The position numbers were made by a program, and so were the translations under genes. From the NCBI GenBank assembly GCA_934717185.1, contig CAKUYQ010000008.1, positions 32,602-96,601 on the forward strand: a stretch of 64,000 nucleotides of DNA, read 5' to 3'. Positions 54,785 through 63,888 of this stretch are shown here, in pieces. This DNA is from an uncultured Bacteroidales bacterium (GTDB lineage Bacteria; Bacteroidota; Bacteroidia; Bacteroidales; UBA932). Each line of letters opens with the position of its first letter. Position 1 is the stretch's first letter. The notes below the pieces were generated by a model. It was not told the DNA's origin and ran no database searches. It worked only from the letters and a program-made list of their open reading frames with translations.

Positions 54785-55840
54785 ATGGATATAAAAGTAG
54801 CAGTATTGGCCGGAGATGGTATTGGTCCCGAGATATCATCCGTTGGCGTGGGTGTTATGAGCGCAGTATGTAAAAGATTCGGACATAATGTGTCATATGA
54901 ATATGGTATTTGCGGAGCTGATGCCATTGACAAAGTAGGAGACCCTTTTCCTGAAGAAACATTTAAAATATGTAAAAATGCAGATGCTGTATTGTTTTCT
55001 GCAGTGGGAGACCCTAAATTTGATAACAATCCTACGGCAAAAATACGTCCGGAGCAGGGTTTGCTGGCTATGCGCAAGAAGTTGGGATTATATGCAAATA
55101 TCCGTCCTGTACAGACATTCAAGTGTCTGCTTCATAAATCTCCCTTAAAGGAAGAGATAGTGGAAAAGGCCGATTTTATCTGTATAAGGGAATTGACAGG
55201 CGGTATGTATTTTGGTGAAAAATATCAGGATAACTATAAGGCTTATGATGTGAATATGTACACGCGTCCGGAGGTAGAACGCATCCTTAAGATGGGATTC
55301 CAATATGCGATAAAGCGCAAAAAACATTTGACTGTGGTTGACAAAGCCAATGTTTTGGCATCTTCAAGACTGTGGCGTCAAATTGGACAGGAGATGTCAT
55401 TGCAGTATCCGGAAGTGAATGTGGATTACATGTATGTGGATAATGCAGCAATGCGTATGGTATATGATCCGGGCTTCTTTGATGTAATGGTAACAGAAAA
55501 TACTTTTGGTGATATTCTAACAGATGAAGGCTCTGTCATAAGTGGATCAATGGGATTGCTTCCATCGGCATCTATAGGTGAGAGCACCCCTGTTTTTGAA
55601 CCTATACATGGTTCGTGGCCTCAAGCCAAAGGACTGAATATAGCAAACCCTTTGGCTCAAATCCTGTCTGTGGCAATGTTGTTCGAACATTTTAATTTGG
55701 ACGAAGAGGGGAGTTTTATCCGCCAGGCAGTATACGAGTCTCTAAATGCCAATATACGTACTCCCGATATTCAAACTAAAGGGCAACCTTGCTATGGAAC
55801 CAAAGAGGTAGGAAAATGGATAATGGATTATATAGGATAA
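54785..55840 (+). CDS. leuB: 3-isopropylmalate dehydrogenase
   Basis: 351 residues from the ATG at 54785. NAD-dependent decarboxylating family: GDGIGPEI, RELTGGMYFGEK, VDNAAMRMVYDP (Mg Asp), EPIHGSWPQAKG. Completes the chain to 2-oxoisocaproate. The gap to leuD is 89 bases without a terminator. No second leuA-like gene (often seen in Bacteroides leu operons) is present. Confidence 0.96.
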   Translation: MDIKVAVLAGDGIGPEISSVGVGVMSAVCKRFGHNVSYEYGICGADAIDKVGDPFPEETFKICKNADAVLFSAVGDPKFDNNPTAKIRPEQGLLAMRKKLGLYANIRPVQTFKCLLHKSPLKEEIVEKADFICIRELTGGMYFGEKYQDNYKAYDVNMYTRPEVERILKMGFQYAIKRKKHLTVVDKANVLASSRLWRQIGQEMSLQYPEVNVDYMYVDNAAMRMVYDPGFFDVMVTENTFGDILTDEGSVISGSMGLLPSASIGESTPVFEPIHGSWPQAKGLNIANPLAQILSVAMLFEHFNLDEEGSFIRQAVYESLNANIRTPDIQTKGQPCYGTKEVGKWIMDYIG

Positions 55841-55937
55841 AGATATGTATTTAATAATAGAACAGGTTATTCTATGATACTTAACATAAGATCACTATAT
55901 TTGTAGGTAGATAAACCAACTAACTAAATTTACCACT

Positions 55938-56375
55938 ATGCTTCTACCATGGCACATTTGGGTAATAATTGCCCTAATCTGTTTTGTAATAGAGATTTTT
56001 ACAACCGGCTTTGCTATTGCCTGCCTTAGTATCGGTGCCTTGGCATCGGCAGTTGCTTGCGCATTGGATTTGCCGGTAATCTGGCAGATTATAGTGTTTG
56101 CAGTATTCACATTTTTGGCCTTTGTGCTGGTACGTCCTGCCGTGCAAAAGTATTTATACAGGTCTGCTTCCCGACAAAAAACAAATGTGGACGCCCTTGT
56201 CGGGAAGAGAGGTAGAGTAACCTTGGATATTGACCCGTCAACAGGATACGGCCGCGTTGCAATTGATGGCGACGACTGGAAGGCTGTAAGTGCAGATGGT
56301 GCTCTAATTGAGAAGGGTAGGGCTGTGGAGGTGGTAAGTGTAGACAGTATCATTATAACAGTTAAAACTATATAA
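55938..56375 (+). CDS. NfeD-like membrane protein
   Basis: 145 residues: two or three membrane helices (about 5-72), then an OB-fold domain (LVGKRGRVTLDIDPSTGYGRVAIDGDDW). NfeD proteins partner with SPFH proteins, and the SPFH gene follows after two bases. An inverted pair of the dispersed motif (56167-56178, 56196-56207) lies exactly at the link between helices and OB-fold, read as ASRQK and LVGKRG. Confidence 0.9.
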   Translation: MLLPWHIWVIIALICFVIEIFTTGFAIACLSIGALASAVACALDLPVIWQIIVFAVFTFLAFVLVRPAVQKYLYRSASRQKTNVDALVGKRGRVTLDIDPSTGYGRVAIDGDDWKAVSADGALIEKGRAVEVVSVDSIIITVKTI

Positions 56376-56377
56376 TT

Positions 56378-57364
56378 ATGACAGGTTCTTACATTATTGT
56401 TGGCATTATTGCCATAGTAGTTTTTATTTTTGTAGTAAAGGGAATTTTGATTGTTCCCCAAAGCGAGACTCAGATTATTGAGCGTCTTGGAAAATACCAT
56501 AGGACGCTCCCTTCCGGAATTAATATCATCTGGCCTATCTTAGACAGGCCTCGTGAGATGTATTACCGCTATGTTATGAGTGACTTTAATGGTAACACGT
56601 ATGTGAAGAACAAGTTGACAAAGAAGATTGACCTTCGTGAGCAGCTAATTGATTTTCCGCCTCAAAGTGTTATTACAAAGGATAACGTAATGACAAGTAT
56701 AAATGCCATCCTCTATTACCAGATTATGGACCCTATTAAGGCTGTGTATGAGATTGCCAACCTTCCCGATGCTATAGAGAAGCTTACACAGACTACATTG
56801 AGAAACGTTATCGGTGAGCTTGAGTTTGATGAGACGCTTACATCAAGAGATACCATAAATACAAAGCTGCGTGACGTGTTGGATGATGCAACAAACAAGT
56901 GGGGTGTAAAGGTAAACCGTGTGGAGGTTCAGGATATAACACCTCCCGCATCTGTAAAGGAGGCAATGGAACAGCAGATGCAGGCAGAACGTGAGAAACG
57001 TGCCAAGATTCTTAGAGCACAAGGCGAAAAAGAGGCGGCAATCCTGCAGTCAGAGGGAGAAAAGGCTTCGAGAATCAATCAAGCTGATGCCGACAAGCAG
57101 ACAAATATCCTTCGTGCCGAAGGTGAAGCTGCCGCGAAAATTGCAGTTGCCAATGCCGAGGCTGAGGCAATAAACAGGATTACAGCAGCAATAGGCAAGT
57201 CAGACATCTCTCCGGCTAACTATATGCTCGCTGAAAAATACATTATGTCTCTTAAGGAGATGACATCAGGTGATGATACACGCACTGTATTCATGCCATA
57301 CGACGCCTCTGCAATGCTCAGTAGCATCGGCAGCCTCAAGGAACTGTTTCAAAAAACAGAGTAA
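56378..57364 (+). CDS. SPFH/Band 7 membrane-scaffold protein (stomatin/QmcA-like)
   Basis: 328 residues. N-terminal membrane anchor, SPFH domain (about 25-210, IVPQSETQIIERLGKYHRTL, then VNRVEVQDITPP), then a coiled coil rich in Ala/Glu (AEREKRAKILRAQGEKEAAI). It forms membrane microdomain scaffolds with NfeD. The Wadjet operon begins 25 bases after its stop in the same direction, so some read-through is possible. Confidence 0.93.
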   Translation: MTGSYIIVGIIAIVVFIFVVKGILIVPQSETQIIERLGKYHRTLPSGINIIWPILDRPREMYYRYVMSDFNGNTYVKNKLTKKIDLREQLIDFPPQSVITKDNVMTSINAILYYQIMDPIKAVYEIANLPDAIEKLTQTTLRNVIGELEFDETLTSRDTINTKLRDVLDDATNKWGVKVNRVEVQDITPPASVKEAMEQQMQAEREKRAKILRAQGEKEAAILQSEGEKASRINQADADKQTNILRAEGEAAAKIAVANAEAEAINRITAAIGKSDISPANYMLAEKYIMSLKEMTSGDDTRTVFMPYDASAMLSSIGSLKELFQKTE

Positions 57365-57389
57365 TCAAAGTGTACATTGTTTTTAATAT

Positions 57390-58589
57390 ATGGATATTCT
57401 GACGCATTTCAGAAGCATAGAAGAACTAACCAAAACACTCTCGCGTGAGCAAGGATTGCTGAGTGAAATGTTTGAAAAACGAAAACTTATGAAGTTTCCG
57501 TTGGGGCTTGCCATAGAACTTGTAGGAGGAAATGAAACTCGATTGAGAAAGTTGGTTGACTATGGTGTTTTGGTGGAAGCTGGTAATACGATTGAAATAG
57601 AGAGCGACTATCTGAACTTCTTTGAGGAGGTGCTGAATGTGAATGAGGAGATTAGTGTGTTGAGCGTGCAAGAATGTATAAACACTTTGAAGGAATATAT
57701 CGGGTATTTCCTACAAGAGACCAACGCCAATCGTAAAGCCGGATATCAGGACAATGTACGACAGCTTTTAAAGAAGACAGGATTCAGAACGTTGAAGAAT
57801 GTGGTGGATTTGAAACGCAATATGGACAATGCTTATAAGCAGGAACCAAACTATATCATCAAAAAGAAGAAACTACAGAATTTGGATGAGAAGAGTCATA
57901 GCATTCGCGCCATGATACGTGAATGTGAAAAGCTGATGGATAATGAGCATGCCTTCTTCATTATGGCCAATGATCCGCATATGGCCAAGACTTGTAGCGA
58001 TGTAAAACATGACTTTGTGGAAGCCTATCATGCACTTATGGAGATAGACAGGCAGATTATTTCCTACATCAATCAGATTAACCGGCAAAATCAACTTTAC
58101 AAGAAAATACGAAAATTGAAATATCTGCAAGATCAACTCCTTATCAAGACAGATACGAACCTTATACAGGTGTTGGAGGGAAGAAATCCTCTTTGGATGG
58201 AATCACGTCAATACAGTAAAGTCCGTTTGTCTTTAGAAATGCTTAGGGAAAACGAACAAGTGGTAAAGTTATTGAAACGGATTGCTGAACGTAATGGTGT
58301 ACAGAAAACAGCAAGGACAGAAGCCGAACCCTTGACAGAGGAAGATTTGCAAGAGCATATTCAACAACTGAAGGAGGTGGATGCTACAGAGGTATGGAAT
58401 GCATTCTTAGCATCAAGCTATGATCTGTTTGAATTCATTTTAAGGTATGACTATAAGGTAGAACGTACTATTGAAGACTATGTAACTCTTTTCTGTCAAT
58501 TGGTGATCTTGCATCCGGATGAATGCCGGATGACAGGAGAATATGTAATTTATCAAGATATTGAATATCCTGTAATATATGCGAAATAA
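57390..58589 (+). CDS. jetA: Wadjet JetA-like (kleisin-type, MksF-like) subunit
   Basis: 399 residues, mostly helical with winged-helix-like ends, no sequence motif. Identification rests on the four-gene order, sizes and the unmistakable JetC and JetD behind it. JetA acts as kleisin linking the SMC-like JetC dimer in the plasmid-cleaving complex. It overlaps jetB by 11 bases. The assigned subtype is uncertain: it does not look like the classical DUF3375 JetA, and may belong to another Wadjet type. Confidence 0.8.
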   Translation: MDILTHFRSIEELTKTLSREQGLLSEMFEKRKLMKFPLGLAIELVGGNETRLRKLVDYGVLVEAGNTIEIESDYLNFFEEVLNVNEEISVLSVQECINTLKEYIGYFLQETNANRKAGYQDNVRQLLKKTGFRTLKNVVDLKRNMDNAYKQEPNYIIKKKKLQNLDEKSHSIRAMIRECEKLMDNEHAFFIMANDPHMAKTCSDVKHDFVEAYHALMEIDRQIISYINQINRQNQLYKKIRKLKYLQDQLLIKTDTNLIQVLEGRNPLWMESRQYSKVRLSLEMLRENEQVVKLLKRIAERNGVQKTARTEAEPLTEEDLQEHIQQLKEVDATEVWNAFLASSYDLFEFILRYDYKVERTIEDYVTLFCQLVILHPDECRMTGEYVIYQDIEYPVIYAK

Positions 58590-59136
58590 TACACAAAGAA
58601 TATATGAACGGCTAAGCCGGGGAGAATTTCTTTCGGTAGATAGTACAGATACCTCTATCCGTCACTTATATGAGGATATTGAGGAAAATATGGAGGATTA
58701 TGCAGGCTATTTTAAGGAAATCGGTCTGCAATTGGAGTGTGGTAACGGTTACTTCTATTTTTCACGAATAGGAGAAGGCAAGCAAGCGATAGAGCAAAAA
58801 CTGGACAGCTTTTCAAAATGGTTAGACTATATGGACTTCTTGAAATGTTATAATCAGTCATTTACTGCCGGATATCAGTTCCGTAAAAGTCATTTAATAG
58901 AACAAATAAGTCTGGATATTGAGCTAAAAGAGAAGGTGTGCCATCTGTTCAAGAAATACGGTGTGGGGTCTAATATTGAGATTGTAAACAAACTGCTTCA
59001 AGAGATGCAGAATATGGGCTTTGCTGAGTGTATTAGCGTACAAGACGAGACTTATAAGATTACTTCGGCATTTCGCTATGTTGAAGAATTGGTGGAATTA
59101 ATTCAAATAGTCAATGAAGATGAAATACCTGAATAA
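58579..59136 (+). CDS. jetB: Wadjet JetB-like (KITE, MksE-like) subunit
   Basis: 185 residues, two winged-helix-like halves, the KITE/MksE size class. It bridges kleisin and SMC heads. Overlap of 11 bases with jetA and 23 with jetC indicates strict translational coupling. Assigned from context and size. Confidence 0.8.
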   Translation: MRNNTQRIYERLSRGEFLSVDSTDTSIRHLYEDIEENMEDYAGYFKEIGLQLECGNGYFYFSRIGEGKQAIEQKLDSFSKWLDYMDFLKCYNQSFTAGYQFRKSHLIEQISLDIELKEKVCHLFKKYGVGSNIEIVNKLLQEMQNMGFAECISVQDETYKITSAFRYVEELVELIQIVNEDEIPE

Positions 59137-62100
59137 GATTATTTTTATCAATAGTGCCAATATCCCGTACGCAGAGATTTCTGTAGATGGCAATGTACAT
59201 TTTACAGGAACACAAGGTGTGGGTAAAAGTACAGTGTTGAGAGCTTTGCTATTTTTTTATAATGCCGACAAATATCGTTTAGGCATTCAACAGGGACAGA
59301 AGTCATTTGATGAATTCTATTTTCGCCAATCAAATTCGTATATACTTTATGAGGTGATGCGTGACAATGGTGCATATACTATATTGGTTAGCAGATACCA
59401 AGGACGCGCATCATGGCGATTCATTGATGCGCCCTATCAGCGTGAATGGTTTATTACCGATGACAAGCAGGTATTGAGTGACTGGGTAAAGATTCGTGAA
59501 CGTATAGACAAGAATGTGGCCGTTTCTGCAAGAATAGAATCTGGTGTGATGTTCAAGGATATTATTTTCGGTAATACCCATGACCATAAATATACACGAT
59601 ATGCATTAGTGCAAAGTCCGCATTATCAGAATATCCCACGAAGCATTCAAAACGTTTTTCTGAATACAAAATTGGATGCAGACTTTGTAAAGAACACTAT
59701 CATACAATCCATGACAGATGAGGAATTACCCATTGATCTGCAGACCTACAGACGACTTGTTACAAACTTTGAGCGAGAATATGATGAGATTGATTGCTGG
59801 TTTCGTCAAGCACGTGATGGTAATTATCCTGTGCGTCAACAAGCTCTGAAAATTGCAGAACAGGGTCGTAGGATTATAGCACTTGACCAACAATTGTTGG
59901 ATGTGTGGCGTATGCTGAATCATGCTGTAGCTCATAGCGAACAACGTGTACCGCTTTTGGAGGCTGAAGCAACAGAGGTTAAATTGGCTATTGAGAAAGA
60001 GCATAGCCGCGAGAAAGAACTTACAGCAGAATATGATAAAGAAAAGGATTTGCTCAATCAAGAACTTGGTGCCAATAAGAGTAAACTGAAGGAAATAGCA
60101 CAGGCAAGGAGGGAATTTGGTGCTATGGAAATTAATGATAAACTCTCTCTTGCAGGCCGAGAAACTGCCATCAAGCAAGAAGTTACAGATAAGCAAATGC
60201 TATTGAATGATCTGCTGAAAACTCATGAATCTATTGAGGAAAAGTATAACATTGCAAAGGCTAAACTAGAAAATGCACGTCATACATTCAAGAATACTCA
60301 GAAAGAGGCATACTATCAGAAACAAGCCATGCTTCAGAAAGAACGTATGAACATAGAAGAAGAACGTACAAAAAATCGGAATCTAATAATGGATGCTTTC
60401 AATAGCTGGCGACATGAGTCTGACGAACGTCTGCAGACATTGTTGGCTGAACAACATAAGGCTGATAGCGCACTGAAGGAACTCCGACAGTGGCATCCTA
60501 TGGCCGGTGAAATAAATCAGATGGATGAGCAACTTCAGCAACTGAATTCTGCAGAGAAGGAGAATGCAGCCCAACAGACAGCTGTGAAAAGTCAAATAGA
60601 TCAGCTTACCGCCGAGTTTGAAATGAAAGATGCGGAAATAAAACAGACTTCCCAGCGTGAGCAGGATCGGCTTGAGGCTGAACGCACACAAATTCGTGGA
60701 CAAATTGAAATGATTGACGATTTGCTTGCTCATTTAGACGGCTCTCTTTATAAATGGCTTTGTGAGAACAGAAAAGGCTGGGAAAACACTATCGGCAAAG
60801 TCGTTGACGAAGAACGGATTTTGTATGCACAGGGGCTTGCTCCCCAGTTGGACATCGCGTCCGATAACCTGTTTGGGATACGGTTAAACTTGGATAATAT
60901 TACCTCCGCGCATCGCACGCCTGACGAGTATAGATTGGAAAAGGAGAATTTGGAAGTGCATATGAAACAGATTAACCGGCAGCTCACACAATTACCTATT
61001 GCCCTTCAGGATGATACATCGAAACTTGTAAAGAAATATTCAACACAGCTTAATCCGCTTCGTCAGAAAGCGACTTTACTAAAGGTTGAAGAAGAACAGA
61101 TACCTGTCAAGCGACAGAATCTACAAAACCAGCGGCATAAGCTGGAGATGGAAGAGCAGGAAAGGATTGCTAAAGAAAAGGAGGTGCGTGAACGCTCCTT
61201 CAATGAAGCGTTACTAAAAGTGAAATCGGAGAAGGATACTCGCGAAAAAATTGAAATAAGGAGTAAGAAAGAGCTTAGAGACCTTGATTCGTCATTTAAC
61301 AAAGCATCAAAAGAGCTTGATGGGGAACTACGCATTTTCAGAGAAACACAAGATTCTGAAGCGACCGTACGCAATAAAGAGTTTGCAGCACAAGAGAAAC
61401 AACTTGATGAACAGCAAAAAGCAGAACTTGCAGGTAAGGGCGTTGACATGATTCTGCTTGAACAATACCGCAAAGCCTTAAAGGATTTAAAGACACTATT
61501 GACGAGAATCGAAGATGAGCGTTCAGATGTAATAAGGTATCGTAATGCTGAGCAAAATCTTTTTGATAAGGAACCTGAAATCAAGAATACGATTAAGGTT
61601 ATTGAACAAAAACTTTCAATGATGCGTCAGCGCTATGAAGATAAACGGATGCGCATCTGGAAAAAGTGCAAAGAATTGGAAGAGCGCCGGAATATACTCA
61701 TTAAAGAGCTAGTACATAGAAGAGAAGGGGTGGAGCTTTATCATCAGATGGTCGAAAACGAACATTTGGTACCTGACATTTATCTTGCTGATGGCAATGT
61801 AATGGAAACGCACCAAGATTGTCAGCAACTTTTAAGTCAACTTAGAGGTTCTGTAAATCAAAAACGCGAATCAATTGATAAACTTAAAGATGTAGTTGTA
61901 AGCTTTAATCGTAACTTTAAGCCTCAAAATGCTTTCCATTTTAATACAATGCCGGTAACGGATAATGACTATCTGCAAATTGCCGTTGATTTGCAGGATT
62001 TTATGGACAATAACAAAATCGAAGAGTTTCGCAGACGTACCAGTGAGCATTATAAAGACATCTTGGGACGTATCTCAACCGAAATCGGTTCACTGATGAA

Positions 62101-62770
62101 ACGTAGATCGGATGTGGACGGAGTTATACTCGACATCAATCACGATTTTGTAGAAAAGAATTTTGCAGGAGTAATCAAGAGCATTGAACTTAGAGCGAAT
62201 GAATCATCCGATAAGCTCATGCAACTGCTTATGTCCATTCATGATTATTCCGTAGAGAATGCTCTCTCTATTGGTGAACTGAATCTTTTCTCAACCAACA
62301 ATCGAGATGAAGTGAACCGCAAAGTTGTGGATTATTTGAAGAGCCTATCCCATCAGTTGCAGAACGAGCCTAATCGTCCATCAGTATCGTTAGGCGATGT
62401 CTTCCGTTTACAGTTCCGTGTGAAAGAGAATGATAATGATACCAATTGGGTGGAACGTATTAATAATGTAGGGTCAGATGGTACGGATATTCTTGTGAAA
62501 GCGATGGTCAATATCATGCTTATCAACGTCTTTAAAAAAAAGGCAGCCCGAAAGAGTGGTGATTTTATTGTACACTGCATGATGGATGAGATAGGACGCT
62601 TGCATCCTAACAATATCAAAGGTATTTTGCAGTTTGCCAATTCACGCAATATCTATCTGATCAATAGTTCGCCAACGTCATATAACCCTTATGACTACCG
62701 TTATACCTATCTTTTGAGCAAGCATGGAGTGAAGACAAGGGTAGAAAAATTGTTGAAACGAATAAAATAG
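59114..62770 (+). CDS. jetC: Wadjet JetC-like SMC-family ATPase (MksB-like)
   Basis: 1218 residues: N-terminal ABC head with Walker A GTQGVGKST (32-40), two long coiled-coil arms (about 250-470 and 640-900) with a hinge-like centre, and a C-terminal head carrying a Walker B DE pair (about 1158-1159, HCMMDEIGRLH) and a signature-like GSDGTDILVKAM. This is the condensin-like motor that loop-extrudes plasmid DNA. Strong assignment to the SMC-like JetC group; AAA_29/SbcC-like. Confidence 0.9.
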   Translation: MKMKYLNKIIFINSANIPYAEISVDGNVHFTGTQGVGKSTVLRALLFFYNADKYRLGIQQGQKSFDEFYFRQSNSYILYEVMRDNGAYTILVSRYQGRASWRFIDAPYQREWFITDDKQVLSDWVKIRERIDKNVAVSARIESGVMFKDIIFGNTHDHKYTRYALVQSPHYQNIPRSIQNVFLNTKLDADFVKNTIIQSMTDEELPIDLQTYRRLVTNFEREYDEIDCWFRQARDGNYPVRQQALKIAEQGRRIIALDQQLLDVWRMLNHAVAHSEQRVPLLEAEATEVKLAIEKEHSREKELTAEYDKEKDLLNQELGANKSKLKEIAQARREFGAMEINDKLSLAGRETAIKQEVTDKQMLLNDLLKTHESIEEKYNIAKAKLENARHTFKNTQKEAYYQKQAMLQKERMNIEEERTKNRNLIMDAFNSWRHESDERLQTLLAEQHKADSALKELRQWHPMAGEINQMDEQLQQLNSAEKENAAQQTAVKSQIDQLTAEFEMKDAEIKQTSQREQDRLEAERTQIRGQIEMIDDLLAHLDGSLYKWLCENRKGWENTIGKVVDEERILYAQGLAPQLDIASDNLFGIRLNLDNITSAHRTPDEYRLEKENLEVHMKQINRQLTQLPIALQDDTSKLVKKYSTQLNPLRQKATLLKVEEEQIPVKRQNLQNQRHKLEMEEQERIAKEKEVRERSFNEALLKVKSEKDTREKIEIRSKKELRDLDSSFNKASKELDGELRIFRETQDSEATVRNKEFAAQEKQLDEQQKAELAGKGVDMILLEQYRKALKDLKTLLTRIEDERSDVIRYRNAEQNLFDKEPEIKNTIKVIEQKLSMMRQRYEDKRMRIWKKCKELEERRNILIKELVHRREGVELYHQMVENEHLVPDIYLADGNVMETHQDCQQLLSQLRGSVNQKRESIDKLKDVVVSFNRNFKPQNAFHFNTMPVTDNDYLQIAVDLQDFMDNNKIEEFRRRTSEHYKDILGRISTEIGSLMKRRSDVDGVILDINHDFVEKNFAGVIKSIELRANESSDKLMQLLMSIHDYSVENALSIGELNLFSTNNRDEVNRKVVDYLKSLSHQLQNEPNRPSVSLGDVFRLQFRVKENDNDTNWVERINNVGSDGTDILVKAMVNIMLINVFKKKAARKSGDFIVHCMMDEIGRLHPNNIKGILQFANSRNIYLINSSPTSYNPYDYRYTYLLSKHGVKTRVEKLLKRIK

Positions 62771-62781
62771 GTAGATATTAT

Positions 62782-63633
62782 ATGGCAATAAGTGTATTTT
62801 TAAAGGCATTGATAGCAGGAGAACAAGTCGCAGGTTCAAAGCTAAACAGCAAGTTACGTGATGAACTGTTGGCAGAGGGTATGCTATTGATTACATCCCA
62901 TGGGTCAAAAAAATCATATCGTGCCCGTGACACCGAAGCTTTAAAAAGATTTCTCATTGACAAGGATGAAAGTTATCGAATTCTTGAAGTAAATGATTCT
63001 GGTTCACGTGCTTCTATGGCAACAGAAACCGGTAATTCCAAACTTGTGACGGTTCGTTCCTGCCCTGGATTCCCTGTAAACAGCTATGAACCCATTGAAT
63101 GTTTTCTTAACGGAGAGTCTTTTATAGTAAATCCACAAGAAGGAAGTTTTCTTTTTGTCGCAGAGTGGGAGAAGTTTACAATTCCAGAAGATGTAGTAGT
63201 GATTGGAATTGAAAACATGGAAAACTTTAGGATGATTCGCAAGCAAAGAGTATTCTTTGAGGAATATCTTCAAACACAAAAGTTATCAAATAGAGTGCTA
63301 TTTGTATCCCGATATCCTCAATCAACAGATCTTAGAAGATGGCTCTGTCAGATTCCTAATTATTACCTTCATTTTGGCGATTTTGACTTGGCTGGAATTG
63401 GTATCTTTCTATTTGAATTTCTGCAATATTTAGGTTCAAAACGTTCTTCATATTTAATTCCTGACGATATTAAATCTCGCCTAAAGTCTGGTTCCGGAAA
63501 AAGATATGATGAACAGTATTGCCGTTTTAAGGATATTAAGTCAGATGAATACGAATTACAGCAGTTGATAGATTATATTCATTATGAGAAAAAAAGTTAT
63601 GATCAAGAAGGTTATATATTTGTAAAAGGCTAG
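62782..63633 (+). CDS. jetD: Wadjet JetD-like nuclease (TOPRIM, MksG-like)
   Basis: 283 residues. A winged-helix N-terminal part (about 1-75) and a TOPRIM-like C-terminal domain with catalytic Glu 144 (GIENMENF) and Asp 200/202 (HFGDFDLAG), as in topoisomerase VI A-type nucleases. It cleaves DNA held in the complex. It is shorter than well-studied JetD (about 380), lacking part of the N-terminal arm. Closes the operon. Confidence 0.88.
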   Translation: MAISVFLKALIAGEQVAGSKLNSKLRDELLAEGMLLITSHGSKKSYRARDTEALKRFLIDKDESYRILEVNDSGSRASMATETGNSKLVTVRSCPGFPVNSYEPIECFLNGESFIVNPQEGSFLFVAEWEKFTIPEDVVVIGIENMENFRMIRKQRVFFEEYLQTQKLSNRVLFVSRYPQSTDLRRWLCQIPNYYLHFGDFDLAGIGIFLFEFLQYLGSKRSSYLIPDDIKSRLKSGSGKRYDEQYCRFKDIKSDEYELQQLIDYIHYEKKSYDQEGYIFVKG

Positions 63634-63717
63634 AAAATAAAGGTAATATATAGTTTGCCGGTCCTTCCACAATTTGATTGAAATGAGAGCCACAACTAAC
63701 TAAACACAGATATATGT

Positions 63718-63873
63718 CTACTTTTCGCGTCTGGTACAGACCTCATTTTTCAAATAGAATATATCTCCGGCAAGAACCAGAACATCGCCCGTTACAGGCA
63801 ATTCATTATGTTTCATCCACCTGCTGTTGTCGCTGAACTCCAAATGCAGGTCACTCATATATTGTATCTTCAT
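63718..63873 (-). pseudogene. metallophosphoesterase, truncated
   Basis: ATG at 63873; the frame reads MKIQYMSDLHLEFSDN, then PVTGDVLVLAGDIFYLKN, the start of a calcineurin-like metallophosphoesterase with the first two metal motifs (DLHLE, GD), then stops after 51 codons at 63718. The rest of the enzyme is missing. The break lies close to the end of the Wadjet operon, suggesting that insertion of the island or a deletion removed it. Confidence 0.65.
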
Positions 63874-63888
63874 AATCTCTTTATGTTA

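Larger units (their letters stand above)
150..56207. repeat. dispersed 12-mer CTTCCCGACAAA (uptake-sequence-like), 28 cores
   Basis: Exact 12-mers (either strand) start at 150, 12178, 15642, 20864, 21161, 34276, 35739, 43655, 43680, 46681, 47955, 49217, 50665, 56167. Further exact cores TTCCCGACA: 1571, 3756, 5325, 9200, 9381, 15596, 26369, 26904, 29639, 31664, 32885, 40352, 50291, 56198. Inverted pairs at 12178, 15595, 43655 and 56167. None between 50.7 and 56.2 kb or after 56.2 kb. Coordinates here span the whole family. Confidence 0.85.
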
